This document shows positions 9,339-21,776 of a stretch of 64,000 bases of DNA, in pieces. The notes under the pieces were generated by a model. The model had not been told where the DNA came from. It made no database searches and worked only from the letters and a program-made list of their open reading frames with translations. Each line of letters begins with the position of its first letter. Positions within the stretch are counted from its first letter, which is position 1. The stretch comes from Mesorhizobium sp. M2A.F.Ca.ET.046.03.2.1. GTDB taxonomy: Bacteria; Pseudomonadota; Alphaproteobacteria; Rhizobiales; Rhizobiaceae. The stretch is taken from assembly GCF_003952425.1 (NCBI RefSeq), contig NZ_CP034449.1, positions 372,001 to 436,000 of the forward strand, written 5' to 3'. The position numbers and the translations under genes are program-made.

Positions 9339-9581
9339 CTAAACTGAGCTAGTAGGGTTTAGATCGTTTACGGCTGCCGACGCCGGGCTCGCCTCGGCGC
9401 GTTTCGATGCCCGTCTATAGACCAAGCCGACGACGAGACCGAAATATCCGACCTGCAGAATGACCATGGCCAGCATTGCCCATCCGAGCGCCGTCCAGAC
9501 GGAACCAGTTTCCATGTCAGCCCAGATCGCCACCATGAATGACGCCGCGAACATGCCCACCAAGAATTTCTGAAGATCCAT
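9339..9581 (-). CDS. ExoX-like exopolysaccharide production repressor
   Basis: A small inner-membrane protein of 80 residues with two hydrophobic segments (LVGMFAASFMVAIWADM and WTALGWAMLAMVILQVGYFGLVVGLVY) and a basic-to-neutral cytoplasmic tail. The pattern W-x-x-L ... LQVGYF-x-x-V followed by YRR is typical of the ExoX/PsiA group, small proteins that dampen exopolysaccharide synthesis in rhizobia after transcription. The ATG at 9581 is chosen because the upstream in-frame extension has no membrane or family features. No exo genes are adjacent, so regulation of EPS here is inferred from the family only. Confidence 0.6.
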   Translation of the reverse strand: MDLQKFLVGMFAASFMVAIWADMETGSVWTALGWAMLAMVILQVGYFGLVVGLVYRRASKRAEASPASAAVNDLNPTSSV

Positions 9582-9824
9582 AGTTGCCCAGCGCCCCAGG
9601 TTTTGGCGATTTTGGGGGGCTTTCAAGTCAGCCGTTGAAAGAACCCGCCGCTCCATTTGCGGAGCGGCGAGGCCCCCCTTCGTCGGGGTGATGATTGACC
9701 CCGGCATTGCTGCAGTGCAATTGCGGTGCCAGACCCATTGACCCATTACGGGACGCCTCTGCCAATGGCGCAAGGCCGGATCGCCGATTAATATTAACTG
9801 TGACTAATATGCCACCCGGGAATC

Positions 9825-12798
<2,974 letters not shown>

Positions 12799-12810
12799 TT
12801 GTCCGAACCA

Positions 12811-14289
12811 TCAATGCGTCTCCCGCAACGGAAAACTCATGACCACGGACAATCCTGGATTGGCGGGCAAAAGATCAAGCCTGCCGTTGTGGAAAGTCAT
12901 GATGGCCTTGGCGAGGCTGAGGCCGAGGCCCGAGCCCGGCTGCGAGCGGCTCTTTTCCAGGCGCACGAAGCGCTCGGTGGCGCGGGCACGATCGGCGTCG
13001 TCGGGAATGCCGTGGCCATTGTCGGTGACGGTAAGCTTGATTTCGCTTCCGGCGCGCTCCAGCGCCACACGCACTCTCGGCGTCTCGGCGGCGTCGGTCG
13101 AGTATTTGATGGCGTTGTCGACGATGTTGGACAGCGCCTGACCGATCAGCTCGCGGTTGCCGTTGATCGTGAAGGCCTCGGGGACGGTCGCCTCCAGCGT
13201 GACACCCGCTTCCTCCGCCACCGGCTCGTAGAGCTCGACGACGTCGCTCACCGTTGCGGCGAGATCGACCGGACCGGTCTGTTCCGAGGAATAGCCGGCC
13301 TCCAGTCGCGAGATCATCAGTATGGCGTTGAACGTCTTGATGAGCTGGTCGGACTCCGCGATCGTGCCTTCCAGCGCCTGGCGGTAGTCTTCCGTCTTGT
13401 GCCTGCCGGCAAGCGTCGCCTCGGCGCGGTTGCGCAGCCTGGTCAGCGGCGTCTTCAGATCATGGGCGATGTTGTCGGAGACCTGCTTCAGCCCCTCATT
13501 CAGCATGGCGATTCTGGCCAGCATCGCATTGAGGTTTTCCGACAGGCGGTCGAATTCGTCGCCGGCGCCGGTGACCGGCAGCCGTCCGCTGAGGTCGCCG
13601 CCCATGATGCGGCGGCTGGCATCGGACACGCTGTCGATGCGTTTCAGCGCGGCGCGCCCGACGAAGAACCAGATCAGGAGCCCGCCCAGGCCCATCATGC
13701 CGAGCGCCAGCGTCAGTGCCCTGCTGATGACGGCGCGGAAGCGCTCGGGCTCGCCGAGGTCGCGGCCGACCAGCATGATCATCTGGTTTGGTAGTCGCAG
13801 CACCAAGGCGATGGCGTTGTGGCCCTTTTCGCCTGTCGATTGGGGAGTGCTGTTGTCGCCGGCCTGGGGCGCGGACTGGTCGGTAGCTCCACTGCGCAAC
13901 CGGTCGAGCTCGCCTTCGCCGAAGCGCTGGTAGGAGAAGGGCTCGGTCGTCCAGCCCTCGGTCTCGATGACGCCGGGCTCCAGGCTCTGCACGTTGCCGG
14001 TCAGGATCTGGCCGTTGGCGTCGGCGATGAGATAGAGGTTGGCGCCGGGCTGGCGCGAGCGGTTTTCGACGACGCGCACCAGCACGGGCAGGCCGCCGCG
14101 CTGATAGGCACGGGCGAGGCCCAGCACCTCGTCGTTGATGGTCTCCTGCGTCTGCGCGGTCAGCATGCGCGCCGACAGCGACGTCATGTAGAAGACGAGC
14201 AGCACCGCGCAAAGCGCAAAAAGCAGAAGATAGAGCGCCGAGAGCCGGGCCGCCGTCGTCTTCATGATGGCCGGCAGGGAAAGAGCCAT
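12811..14289 (-). CDS. Sensor histidine kinase paired with the adjacent regulator
   Basis: EnvZ/OmpR-type inner-membrane kinase of 492 residues. Transmembrane segments at about 15-37 and 190-211 enclose a periplasmic sensor that has a low-complexity Ser/Gln/Thr-rich loop near residues 135-155. A HAMP domain follows (about 212-265), then HisKA with H276 in AHDLKTPLTRLRNR, and HATPase_c with DNAIKYS, TDNGHGIP and GSGLGLSLAK. The start at 14289 has an AGGAG 5 bases upstream. It lies 8 bp after the regulator gene and 12 bp before glnE, so these are probably co-transcribed. The stimulus is unknown; the neighbouring degP hints at envelope stress. Confidence 0.88.
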   Translation of the reverse strand: MALSLPAIMKTTAARLSALYLLLFALCAVLLVFYMTSLSARMLTAQTQETINDEVLGLARAYQRGGLPVLVRVVENRSRQPGANLYLIADANGQILTGNVQSLEPGVIETEGWTTEPFSYQRFGEGELDRLRSGATDQSAPQAGDNSTPQSTGEKGHNAIALVLRLPNQMIMLVGRDLGEPERFRAVISRALTLALGMMGLGGLLIWFFVGRAALKRIDSVSDASRRIMGGDLSGRLPVTGAGDEFDRLSENLNAMLARIAMLNEGLKQVSDNIAHDLKTPLTRLRNRAEATLAGRHKTEDYRQALEGTIAESDQLIKTFNAILMISRLEAGYSSEQTGPVDLAATVSDVVELYEPVAEEAGVTLEATVPEAFTINGNRELIGQALSNIVDNAIKYSTDAAETPRVRVALERAGSEIKLTVTDNGHGIPDDADRARATERFVRLEKSRSQPGSGLGLSLAKAIMTFHNGRLDLLPANPGLSVVMSFPLRETH

Positions 14290-14297
14290 TTTGCTCC

Positions 14298-14972
14298 TTA
14301 ACCGCCTTTCAGCATGTAGCCGGCGCCGCGGATCGTGTGCAGGATCGGCTTGTCGAAGCCTTTTTCGATCTTGCCGCGCAGGCGCGAGACATGGACGTCG
14401 ATGACGTTGGTCTGCGGATCGAAATGATAGTCCCAGACATTTTCCAGAAGCATGGTGCGGGTCACCACCTGGCCGGCATGGCGCATCAGATATTCGAGCA
14501 GGCGGAACTCGCGCGGCTGCAGCGTGATCTCGCGCCCCGCCCGCTTGACCGAATGCGACAGCCGGTCGAGATCGAGGTCGCCGACGCGGTAGACGGTCTC
14601 GGATTCGCGCGCGCCGGCACGGCGATTCAGCACCTCGACGCGGGCGAGCAATTCGGAAAAGGCGTAGGGCTTGGTGAGATAATCGTCGCCGCCGGCGCGC
14701 AAGCCGGTGACGCGGTCGTCGACCTCGCCCAGGGCGGACAGGATCAAGACCGGCGTGGTGTTGCCGCGCGAGCGAAGCGCGGCGATCACCGACAGGCCGT
14801 CACGGCGCGGCATCAGGCGGTCGACCACCATCACGTCATAGTCGCCGGCGTCGGCCAGCGCGAAGCCGGTCTCGCCGTCGCCGGCGACATGGGCGGTGTG
14901 GCCTGCCTCGACGAAGGCTTTCTGCAAGTAGTCCGCCGCCTCGCGATCGTCTTCCATGACGAGAATCTTCAT
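14298..14972 (-). CDS. OmpR-family response regulator
   Basis: DNA-binding response regulator of 224 residues. Receiver domain residues 1-115 with the acidic pair E7-D8-D9, phospho-acceptor D51 and the conserved Lys in YLTKPYAF; winged-helix domain from about 125 (LTLQPREFRLLEYL-type recognition, ending RGAGYMLKGG). The ATG at 14972 opens the receiver domain directly; longer in-frame starts upstream would add an unstructured leader. It precedes the histidine kinase by 8 bp and follows the degP protease gene by about 315 bp in the same direction, which suggests a role in envelope homeostasis. Confidence 0.9.
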   Translation of the reverse strand: MKILVMEDDREAADYLQKAFVEAGHTAHVAGDGETGFALADAGDYDVMVVDRLMPRRDGLSVIAALRSRGNTTPVLILSALGEVDDRVTGLRAGGDDYLTKPYAFSELLARVEVLNRRAGARESETVYRVGDLDLDRLSHSVKRAGREITLQPREFRLLEYLMRHAGQVVTRTMLLENVWDYHFDPQTNVIDVHVSRLRGKIEKGFDKPILHTIRGAGYMLKGG

Positions 14973-15286
14973 GGAGCCGTTATACGCGATTTCATCGGAG
15001 GTTTGAGGGGCAGTCATTGCGTCCTGCTTTGCCTTCATTAGTCGCATGTCTTCTTCCCAAAACCGGCAACCACTTTTGGGCGACATGCGATAAAGCGGCA
15101 GCGGGTGATGGGAAACCCGCTGCCGCCAGGAGCGAAACACGGTGACTGACTTACGTGCTCGGCCCCATGTTTCCCCACGGCGGCTCGGGGGTGTTGATAC
15201 GGCCATGGGGAAAGCTGAACGTCTTCTAGTGGCGCATGGTCCTTTCCGAAAACCCCCATGGGATTTCCGGGGTCATGCGCGGCATG
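14973..15286. other. Non-coding gap upstream of the regulator-kinase-glnE run
   Basis: This 314-bp stretch between degP and the response-regulator gene holds no convincing gene. It should contain the promoter for the regulator-kinase pair, but I see no confident -35/-10 pair. The end nearest degP is occupied by a structured repeat at 15232-15280, listed separately. Confidence 0.6.
15232..15280 (-). repeat. Structured repeat / likely terminator after degP
   Basis: A palindromic repeat bounded by GCGCATG and CATGCGC lies just beyond the degP stop codon. Read in the direction of degP transcription, its core forms a stem of the type CCGGAAATCCC / GGGGTTTTCGG around ATG. A sister copy at 46951-46998 sits at the end of sodB with a different but equally paired core. 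The position suggests it acts as a terminator or mRNA 3'-end stabiliser. Confidence 0.6.
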
Positions 15287-16843
15287 TCAGCCCTTGCCGA
15301 CCGGCAGCGCGACGAAGCGGTTCGAGTCGTCGCGGGTGATCTGCATCAGCACGGCCTTGCGGCCGGCCTTGGCGGCATCGGTCATCGCCTTGGAGACGTC
15401 GTCGGTGGTGTTCACCTCGTTCGAATTGATCGAGGTGATGACGTCGCCGGGCTGGATGCCGCGGTCGGCCGCGTCGCTGTCGGGATCGACATCGGTGACC
15501 ACGAGTCCCTTGCCGTTTTCGGCCTTGGTGACGGTCAGGCCGAGATCGGCAAGCGTGTCGGGCTTGGCGGCAGGCGCCGACTGCTTGCTGTTGTCGTCGT
15601 TCGAGGCCTGCTTGTCGCTCGCGGGCAGCGTGCCGAGATCGACCTTGACCGTCTCGTCCTTGCCGTTACGCCAGACCGTGACATCGACCGATTTGCCCGG
15701 CGCAAACGCACCGATCATGCGGGCGAGCTCCTTCGGCGAGGCGACGTCCTTGCCGTCGACCTGGGTGATGACATCCCCGGCGGTGATGCCCGCCTTCTTG
15801 CCCGGACCTGCGTCCTGGGCGCCCGACACCAGCGCGCCCTTGTCCGACTTCAGGCCGAGCGACTCGGCGATGTCGGAGGTGACCGGCTGGATCTCGACGC
15901 CGAGCCAGCCGCGCTGGACGGAGCCGCTCTTCATCAGGTCCTGGACGACCTGCTTGGCGGTCGAGGCCGGGATGTCGAAGGCAATGCCGACGCTGCCGCC
16001 CGACGGCGAGAAGATGGCGGTGTTGATGCCGATCACCTGGCCGTTGAGGTTGAAGGTCGGACCGCCCGAATTGCCGCGGTTGACTGACGCGTCGATCTGG
16101 ATGAAGTCGTCGTAGGGCCCGGCGCCGATGTCGCGGCCGCGGGCCGAGACGATGCCGGCGGTGACGGTGCCGCCAAGGCCGAACGGATTGCCGACGGCAA
16201 CCACCCAGTCACCGATGCGGACCTTGGAATCGTCGGCAAAGTCGACATAGGTGAACTTGTTGCCGCCGCCATCGACCTTCAGCACCGCGAGGTCGGTGCG
16301 CGGATCGGTGCCGATCAGCTTGGCGTCGAGTTCCTTGCCGTCATTGGTGACGACGGTGAAGTCCGAGCCTTCCGACACGACATGGTTGTTGGTGACGAGA
16401 TAGCCATCCTCCGAGATGAAGAAGCCCGAGCCCTGGGCAACCGGGCGTGGCTCGCCATTGCCATGGTCGCGATGGCCGAAGCGGCGCATGCCGAACTGGC
16501 CGCCCTGGCCCTGGTCGCCGAAGCCGCGGAATTCCTTGAAGAAGCGGCGCAGCTGCGGGTTGTCGGGCAGGTTGTCAAAACCGCCCTGATCGTCCGAGCC
16601 GTCGTCGGCGGTCGGCTGGATCTTGGCCTTGACCTTGACGCTGACAACTGCCGGCGAGACATGCTCGACGACATCGGCGAAGCTCGGCATCTGCGGGGCC
16701 TCGACGCGCACGGCTTCGGCCAGCACGGGGGCGGTGCCGGTCGCGAGCATGCCCGCGCCGATCGTGCCGACAACGGCCAGGGAAGCGACGGCGGCCATCA
16801 GGCGCTTTCGGGTGCGGGAATATGAATTGGGGGCATTATTCAT
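15287..16843 (-). CDS. degP: DegP/HtrA-type periplasmic serine protease
   Basis: Envelope quality-control protease of 518 residues. A cleavable or anchoring hydrophobic segment spans residues 14-42. The trypsin-like domain carries the catalytic triad H154 (TNNHVVS), D184 (TDLAVLKV) and S259 (GNSGGP). Two PDZ domains follow (about 290-390 and 415-510). A Gly/Gln/Phe/Arg-rich loop at residues 100-130 is expanded compared with E. coli DegP. It precedes a two-component system and follows the cytochrome c maturation genes, all on the same strand. The arrangement agrees with what is known of rhizobial degP1 regions. Confidence 0.95.
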   Translation of the reverse strand: MNNAPNSYSRTRKRLMAAVASLAVVGTIGAGMLATGTAPVLAEAVRVEAPQMPSFADVVEHVSPAVVSVKVKAKIQPTADDGSDDQGGFDNLPDNPQLRRFFKEFRGFGDQGQGGQFGMRRFGHRDHGNGEPRPVAQGSGFFISEDGYLVTNNHVVSEGSDFTVVTNDGKELDAKLIGTDPRTDLAVLKVDGGGNKFTYVDFADDSKVRIGDWVVAVGNPFGLGGTVTAGIVSARGRDIGAGPYDDFIQIDASVNRGNSGGPTFNLNGQVIGINTAIFSPSGGSVGIAFDIPASTAKQVVQDLMKSGSVQRGWLGVEIQPVTSDIAESLGLKSDKGALVSGAQDAGPGKKAGITAGDVITQVDGKDVASPKELARMIGAFAPGKSVDVTVWRNGKDETVKVDLGTLPASDKQASNDDNSKQSAPAAKPDTLADLGLTVTKAENGKGLVVTDVDPDSDAADRGIQPGDVITSINSNEVNTTDDVSKAMTDAAKAGRKAVLMQITRDDSNRFVALPVGKG

Positions 16844-17037
16844 CGGGTTTCTTATCCTCTATCGATGCGGATGCGCTCAGGCGAAGCATCCTCGGGCAAG
16901 AGGATTAGAGAGGCGCACATTACGGCGCCATTTCCGGTACATGAAAGTTTTGTAATGTTGGTGACTGGCGACGAGGACCACGGACGTGCGGAGCGCCCGA
17001 AGACGGTTGCAGTCAATCGCCAAGCACGGTGATGGCG

Positions 17038-17502
17038 CTAATCGCTTAGCATCTTGTCCAGCGCCGCCTTTTCCTCGGCGCTGAGAGTGCTGTCCGACGT
17101 CGGGCGGCGCGAGCGGGCGCTCAGCACGATGAAGAGGCCGCCGGCCAGGAGCAGGAGCACCGGCGTGCCCCATAAAAGCGCGTTGCGCAGGCTGAAGCGC
17201 GGCTTCAAGAGCACGAACTCGCCATAGCGCGAGACGATGTAATCCATCACCTGCTGGTCGGTGTCGCCGGCGACGAGGCGCTGGCGCACGAGGATGCGCA
17301 GGTCGCGCGCCAGATCGGCGTCGGATTCGTCGATCGACTGGTTCTGGCAAACCATGCAGCGCAGGCCTTCCGACAGCGCACGCGCCCTCGCCTCCAATGC
17401 CGGGTCCCGCAGCACTTCATCAGGCTTCACCGCCTGCGCGGCGCCCGTAAACGCCAAGGCGAGCAGAAGGATCAGCGAGGCGAGCGAAAACCTTGCCCTC
17501 AT
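17038..17502 (-). CDS. ccmH: Cytochrome c maturation protein CcmH (CycL)
   Basis: Membrane-anchored periplasmic thioredoxin-like protein of 154 residues that keeps apocytochrome c cysteines reduced for heme attachment. Signal peptide residues 1-25; redox motif C49-M-V-C52 in the diagnostic context LRCMVCQNQSIDESDADLA; a C-terminal membrane anchor at about residues 107-128. Its ATG at 17502 overlaps the ccmF stop by 4 bp, indicating translational coupling, and this overlap decides the start over a longer frame. It is the last gene of the ccmIEFH (cycHJKL) operon. Confidence 0.95.
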   Translation of the reverse strand: MRARFSLASLILLLALAFTGAAQAVKPDEVLRDPALEARARALSEGLRCMVCQNQSIDESDADLARDLRILVRQRLVAGDTDQQVMDYIVSRYGEFVLLKPRFSLRNALLWGTPVLLLLAGGLFIVLSARSRRPTSDSTLSAEEKAALDKMLSD

Positions 17503-19484
17503 GTCGGGCTCGTCAACGCGGCGGCCGGCTTGCGGCGCCTCGCGGGCGCGCCGACGCGCAAGCGGCGGTCGGCCAGCGACATGGCCGCGCCCGCCATCAT
17601 CACCAGGGCACCGCCCCAGATCAGCGTCACCAGCGGTTTCCACCAGAGACGCACGACGACGGAGCCGTCATTACCCTCGTCACCGAGCGATAGGTAAAGC
17701 TGGCTCAAGCCGAGCGTGCTGATGCCGGACTCGGTCGTTGCCGTCTGCCGGGCCTGAAAGAAGCGTTTTGCCGAAGAGATCTCGCCCTTGGCATTGCCGT
17801 CTGCGCCGATCAGCAGGAAGCGGGCGCGATCCTCGGTGAAGTTCGGACCTTTCTGGGGAAAAAGCCCTTCGAAGCGCAGCGTGTGACCGGAGAGTTCCAC
17901 CGTCTCACCAGGCCGCATAGTGAGGATTTTTTCGCTGCCGAAGCAGAGCGTGCCGACGATGCCGAGCAAGGTCAGCCCAAGGCCGAGATGGGCCAGTGCC
18001 GTGCCGAAGACCGAGCGCGGCAGGCCGGCGAAACGGCGAAGCATGGCGGCCGGCGCCACCGAGCCGGCGCCGGATTTGACGGCAAGGTCGGTCAGCGCGC
18101 CGGCGACGAGCCAGACAGCGAGGCCGACACCAAGTGCTGCAAAAACCGAGGCGCCGTCGATGAACAGGCCGGTGACAAGCATCGCGGCGATCGCGAGCGC
18201 AAAGGCCGCCATCAGCCGCTGCGAGGCGGCAATCACATCACCGCGCTTCCAAGCGAGCAGCGGGCCGAACGGCACGATCGCCAGCAGCAGCAGCATCAGC
18301 GGGCCGAAGGTTAGGTCGAAGAAGGGCGCGCCGACCGAGATCTTGCCGCCGGTGAGCGCTTCGAGCGCCAGCGGGTAGAGCGTGCCGACCAGCACCGTCG
18401 CGGTGGCGGTGGTGAGAAAGAGGTTGTTGAGGACCAGCGCGCCCTCGCGCGAGATCGGGTGGAACAGACCGCCGGCCGTCAGGCTGGAGGCGCGCAACGC
18501 AAACAGCGCCAGCGAACCACCGATGAACAAAGTCAGGATGCACAGGATGAAGACGCCGCGCGCCGGGTCGGTGGCGAAGGCGTGCACGGAGGTCAGCACG
18601 CCCGAACGCACCAGGAAAGTACCGAGCAGCGACAGCGAGAAGGTGAGGATGGCAAGCAGCAGCGTCCAGATCTTCAGCGCCGAGCGCTTCTCCATGACGA
18701 TGGCCGAATGGAGCAGCGCCGTGCCGGCGAGCCAGGGCATGAAGGAGGCGTTCTCGACCGGATCCCAGAACCAGAAACCGCCCCAGCCGAGCTCGTAATA
18801 GGCCCAGTAGGAACCCATGGCGATGCCGCCGGTGAGGAACATCCAGGCGACCAGCGTCCATGGCCGCACCCAGCGCGCCCAGGAGGCGTCGATGCGGCCC
18901 TCGATCAGCGCCGCGACCGAGAAGGAAAAGCAGACCGAGAAGCCGACATAGCCGAGATAGAGCAGCGGCGGGTGGATGGCGAGGCCGAGGTCCTGCAGGA
19001 CCGGATTGAGGTCGCGCCCCTCGACCGGCGCCGGATTGAGGCGGATGAACGGGTTGGAGGTCGTCAGGATGAACAGGAAGAAGGCCGCGCCGATCATGCC
19101 TTGCACGGCAAGCACATTGGCCTTGAGCGTCGCCGGCAGATTGTTGCCGAAGACGGCGACGAGCGCGCCGAAGAAGGTCAGGATCAGCACCCACAGAAGC
19201 ATCGAGCCTTCGTGGTTTCCCCAGGTGCCGGTGATCTTATAGATCATCGGCTGCAGCGAATGGGAATTTTCCCAGACGTTGGCCACCGAGAAGTCCGAAC
19301 CGGCATAGGCGCTTGCAAGGGCCGTGAAGGACAGCGCCGTAAGCGCGAAGCCGGTGACGGTGACCGGGCCGCCGACCGCCATCAGCCGCTGATTGCCGGT
19401 GCGGGCGCCGACCAGCGGCACCAGCATCTGCACCAGCGACAGCGCGAAGGCGAGCACGAGGGCGAAATGTCCGGTCTCAACCAT
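17499..19484 (-). CDS. ccmF: Heme lyase CcmF (CycK)
   Basis: Large polytopic inner-membrane protein of 661 residues that ligates heme from CcmE to apocytochrome c together with CcmH and CcmI. The WWD heme-handling signature is visible as WGGFWFWDPVENASFMPWL, preceded by the WGNHEGSMLLW loop. Conserved His residues sit in NSHSLQ, AIHPPLLYLG and LLHSAI. Fourteen or so hydrophobic segments plus a large periplasmic loop near the C-terminus match the family. It overlaps ccmE by 1 bp upstream and ccmH by 4 bp downstream. Confidence 0.96.
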   Translation of the reverse strand: MVETGHFALVLAFALSLVQMLVPLVGARTGNQRLMAVGGPVTVTGFALTALSFTALASAYAGSDFSVANVWENSHSLQPMIYKITGTWGNHEGSMLLWVLILTFFGALVAVFGNNLPATLKANVLAVQGMIGAAFFLFILTTSNPFIRLNPAPVEGRDLNPVLQDLGLAIHPPLLYLGYVGFSVCFSFSVAALIEGRIDASWARWVRPWTLVAWMFLTGGIAMGSYWAYYELGWGGFWFWDPVENASFMPWLAGTALLHSAIVMEKRSALKIWTLLLAILTFSLSLLGTFLVRSGVLTSVHAFATDPARGVFILCILTLFIGGSLALFALRASSLTAGGLFHPISREGALVLNNLFLTTATATVLVGTLYPLALEALTGGKISVGAPFFDLTFGPLMLLLLAIVPFGPLLAWKRGDVIAASQRLMAAFALAIAAMLVTGLFIDGASVFAALGVGLAVWLVAGALTDLAVKSGAGSVAPAAMLRRFAGLPRSVFGTALAHLGLGLTLLGIVGTLCFGSEKILTMRPGETVELSGHTLRFEGLFPQKGPNFTEDRARFLLIGADGNAKGEISSAKRFFQARQTATTESGISTLGLSQLYLSLGDEGNDGSVVVRLWWKPLVTLIWGGALVMMAGAAMSLADRRLRVGAPARRRKPAAALTSPT

Positions 19485-19927
19485 TATTGGCTCTTGCTTT
19501 CCACCCAGACGCCCTTGGCCTTCAGGCCGTCGGCGACTTCCTTCGGCATATAGCGCTCGTCATGCTTGGCCAAGACGCTGTCGGCGACGAAAACCCCGTC
19601 CGGACCGAAAGCGCCTTCGGTTATGACGCCCTGCCCCTCGCGGAAGAGATCGGGCAGGATGCCGGTATAGGTCACCTTCACCGATTTCTGCCTATCGGTG
19701 ACCGAGAAGGCGACAGTTGCGCCGCTGCCGCGCACGACGGTGCCGTTTTCGACGAGGCCGCCAAGGCGGATGCGCTGTCCGGGCGGGACGCTTGCCGTCG
19801 CCAGTTCTGCCGGCATGTAGAAATAGGAGGCCTTCTGGCCGAGCGCGTAGAAGGTGAGTCCGGCGGCCGCGGCGAGGAAGGCCAACCCCGCCACGATCAC
19901 CGACAATCGCTTCTGCTTGCGCGTCAT
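19484..19927 (-). CDS. ccmE: Heme chaperone CcmE (CycJ)
   Basis: Periplasmic heme chaperone of 147 residues that binds heme covalently and passes it to CcmF. A single N-terminal membrane anchor (residues 8-29) is followed by the OB-fold domain. The covalent heme ligand is H122 and Y126 lies in the conserved H-x-x-x-Y motif ([13 protein letters not shown]). The gene lies 3 bp after ccmI and overlaps the ccmF start by one base. Confidence 0.96.
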   Translation of the reverse strand: MTRKQKRLSVIVAGLAFLAAAAGLTFYALGQKASYFYMPAELATASVPPGQRIRLGGLVENGTVVRGSGATVAFSVTDRQKSVKVTYTGILPDLFREGQGVITEGAFGPDGVFVADSVLAKHDERYMPKEVADGLKAKGVWVESKSQ

Positions 19928-19930
19928 CTC

Positions 19931-21067
19931 TTACTCCGTCGCCGTCACGCCGAGGGAGGCGGCGAAGGCGGTGAACTTCTTGGCTTGCTCGCTGTCGGCC
20001 CCAAAGGCGGCGACAGCGCGGCCGAGCGCCTCGCGCGCCTGATCGGGCTTGCCGAGCACGGCATAGGAACGAATGAGGCGCATCCATCCTTCCTCGTCGC
20101 GGGGATTCTGCTTCAATTTGTCATCGAGGCCCGCGACCATCGTTTCGATCATCGCCTGCCGGTCCTGCGGCGACATCTGCTGCGCGGCTTCCATCTGCTG
20201 GGCATCCGGCCCGCTCGCCGGCGCGCCCGCCGCGACCGCCGTCTGGCCAGCCTCGGCAAGCGCCTGCTGGACGGCGCTGCGCCAAGGCGAATCCGGCGGA
20301 AGCTGGCCGAGCATCTTTTGCCAGGCGGCGACAGCCTCGTCCTTCCTGCCTTCCTGGGCAAGGCCTACCCCCAGGTAGAAATTCGCCTTGGCATTGGCCG
20401 GATCGAGCTTGAGAGCCGCCTCGAAGGCGTTTTGCGCATCGGCCGAAACGATGCCGCCGGCAGCGCTCGCGATCGCCTCGCCGAGACCAGCCTGGCGCAC
20501 CGCGCTGTCGCCGTCGAGGCGAATGGCGTTGCGGTAGGCGGTTATCGCGTCGGGAAAGCGCTGCAGGCGAAGATAGATCGGCGCCAGCACGTCCCAGCCC
20601 TTGCCGTCCGACGGATTGGCGGCGAGATGCGCTTCGGCGCGTGCGACCAGCTCGTCGACCGAGGAATCGGCGGGATTCTTGGCGAGACGTTCGGCCAGAG
20701 GCTGCGAAGGCAGATCGGGCGAGCCGAGCACGCCGTACAGCCCCCAGCTCAGTAGCGGAACGGCAAGCACGGCCAGGCTGGCGATCAACCTGATGCCGCG
20801 GGAGGAGGAGGCGCTGGCGGAGGCCGGCCGCTCGGCCGCGCCGAGACGCAGGATGCGGCGGCCGATCTCGGCGCGCGCCTCCTCGGCCTCGCCCGGCTGG
20901 ATCAGGCCGCGCGCCACGTCGCGATCCAATTCGGAAAGCTGGTCGCGATAGACTTCGAGGTCGTGGTCGCCAGGCGCCGATGCACCCTTCATGCCGCCGG
21001 TGAGCGGCAATAGCACCGCCAGGCTGGCGCCCAGCGTGAGGATTGCGGCTATGACCCAGAACAGCAT
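19931..21067 (-). CDS. ccmI: Cytochrome c biogenesis protein CcmI (CycH)
   Basis: Inner-membrane TPR protein of 378 residues that presents apocytochrome c to the CcmFH lyase. Two membrane segments (residues 1-22 and about 95-115) enclose a cytoplasmic leucine-zipper-like loop ([18 protein letters not shown]). The rest is periplasmic and contains TPR-like repeats ([47 protein letters not shown]). The ATG at 21067 begins the first membrane segment; the open frame continues 15 codons upstream without family features. First gene of ccmIEFH. Confidence 0.93.
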   Translation of the reverse strand: MLFWVIAAILTLGASLAVLLPLTGGMKGASAPGDHDLEVYRDQLSELDRDVARGLIQPGEAEEARAEIGRRILRLGAAERPASASASSSRGIRLIASLAVLAVPLLSWGLYGVLGSPDLPSQPLAERLAKNPADSSVDELVARAEAHLAANPSDGKGWDVLAPIYLRLQRFPDAITAYRNAIRLDGDSAVRQAGLGEAIASAAGGIVSADAQNAFEAALKLDPANAKANFYLGVGLAQEGRKDEAVAAWQKMLGQLPPDSPWRSAVQQALAEAGQTAVAAGAPASGPDAQQMEAAQQMSPQDRQAMIETMVAGLDDKLKQNPRDEEGWMRLIRSYAVLGKPDQAREALGRAVAAFGADSEQAKKFTAFAASLGVTATE

Positions 21068-21175
21068 GGCTCTTCCAATAAAGGCAGAGCCCTGCCCTGC
21101 CAACACAAGCATACTGCGACGCTTTGACGGCGGATGCTCTGTCCGGCCTTGATGTATATCAAATGGGCCGATTTA

Positions 21176-21613
21176 TCAGGTCAGCGGCGTCCAACTGCCG
21201 TCGGCGTTGCGGCAGGCGGTGCCGCGCGCGGTGACGCCCGCGCCGCCGTTGAAGACGGTGTGGGTGTACTGGCGGCAATCCTGGGAGCCGACCCGATAAG
21301 GCTGGGCCGCGACCACCTCGCCATAATGGGAGGCGTTGTCGCCCTTCCACGTCACCTTCTGGCCGCTGGTGTTGTATTCCAGCGCCTTGTACTCCGCCTC
21401 CAGCGCCTTGCGCTTTTCGGCGTCGCTCAGACCCGAGCCGATCGATCCGCCGATAAGCCCGCCATTCATCGCCGCGACGATGCTGGTCGACACCTTGCCG
21501 CCGGAGGGCGGCGTCGAAACAGGCGTGACCGGGGAGGTTGGACCGCCCCTGCCGAGTGTCGTGCAGCCGGAAACGGCGAGCAGGGCGGAAACGAGCGCGA
21601 CGCGGATCTTCAT
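21176..21613 (-). CDS. Glycine-zipper outer-membrane lipoprotein (17-kDa antigen type)
   Basis: Lipoprotein of 145 residues. Signal peptide ends in a lipobox AVSGC, so lipidation is predicted at C17. A Ser/Thr/Pro linker is followed by a glycine-rich segment (AAMNGGLIGGSIGSGL) like the glycine zipper of the Rickettsia 17-kDa antigen family, then a small C-terminal domain with two cysteines (SQDCRQYTHTV, GTACRNADGSW). These features match surface lipoproteins of Rhizobiales. The exact role is unknown. It stands between feuQ and ccmI. Confidence 0.8.
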   Translation of the reverse strand: MKIRVALVSALLAVSGCTTLGRGGPTSPVTPVSTPPSGGKVSTSIVAAMNGGLIGGSIGSGLSDAEKRKALEAEYKALEYNTSGQKVTWKGDNASHYGEVVAAQPYRVGSQDCRQYTHTVFNGGAGVTARGTACRNADGSWTPLT

Positions 21614-21626
21614 GCCAACAACCGGT

Positions 21627-21680
21627 TCTCTTGAGCGGAATGAGCTTCTTGAGCGAAATGGACTTCTTGAGAGAGATGGT
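21627..21680. repeat. Three imperfect 18-bp tandem repeats
   Basis: Copies at 21627-21644, 21645-21662 and 21663-21680 share the core TTGAGCGAAATG (with one or two changes per copy). They begin 13 bp upstream of the lipoprotein start codon, so they lie in its leader or promoter. They would be read as L-E-R-N repeats on the plus strand but no gene there is credible. Confidence 0.7.
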
Positions 21681-21776
21681 TAGGCGACCGCGCCATCAGG
21701 GAAGCATCCTGGCCATAGTGTTGATATTTGTCGGAAATTTGGCCGTCAGCCACTGCTCGCAAATCGATAAAAAACA

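Noticed and set aside
21627..21680. CRISPR-like short repeats
   Set aside because: Copies are directly adjacent with no spacers and no cas genes are present; they are plain tandem repeats.
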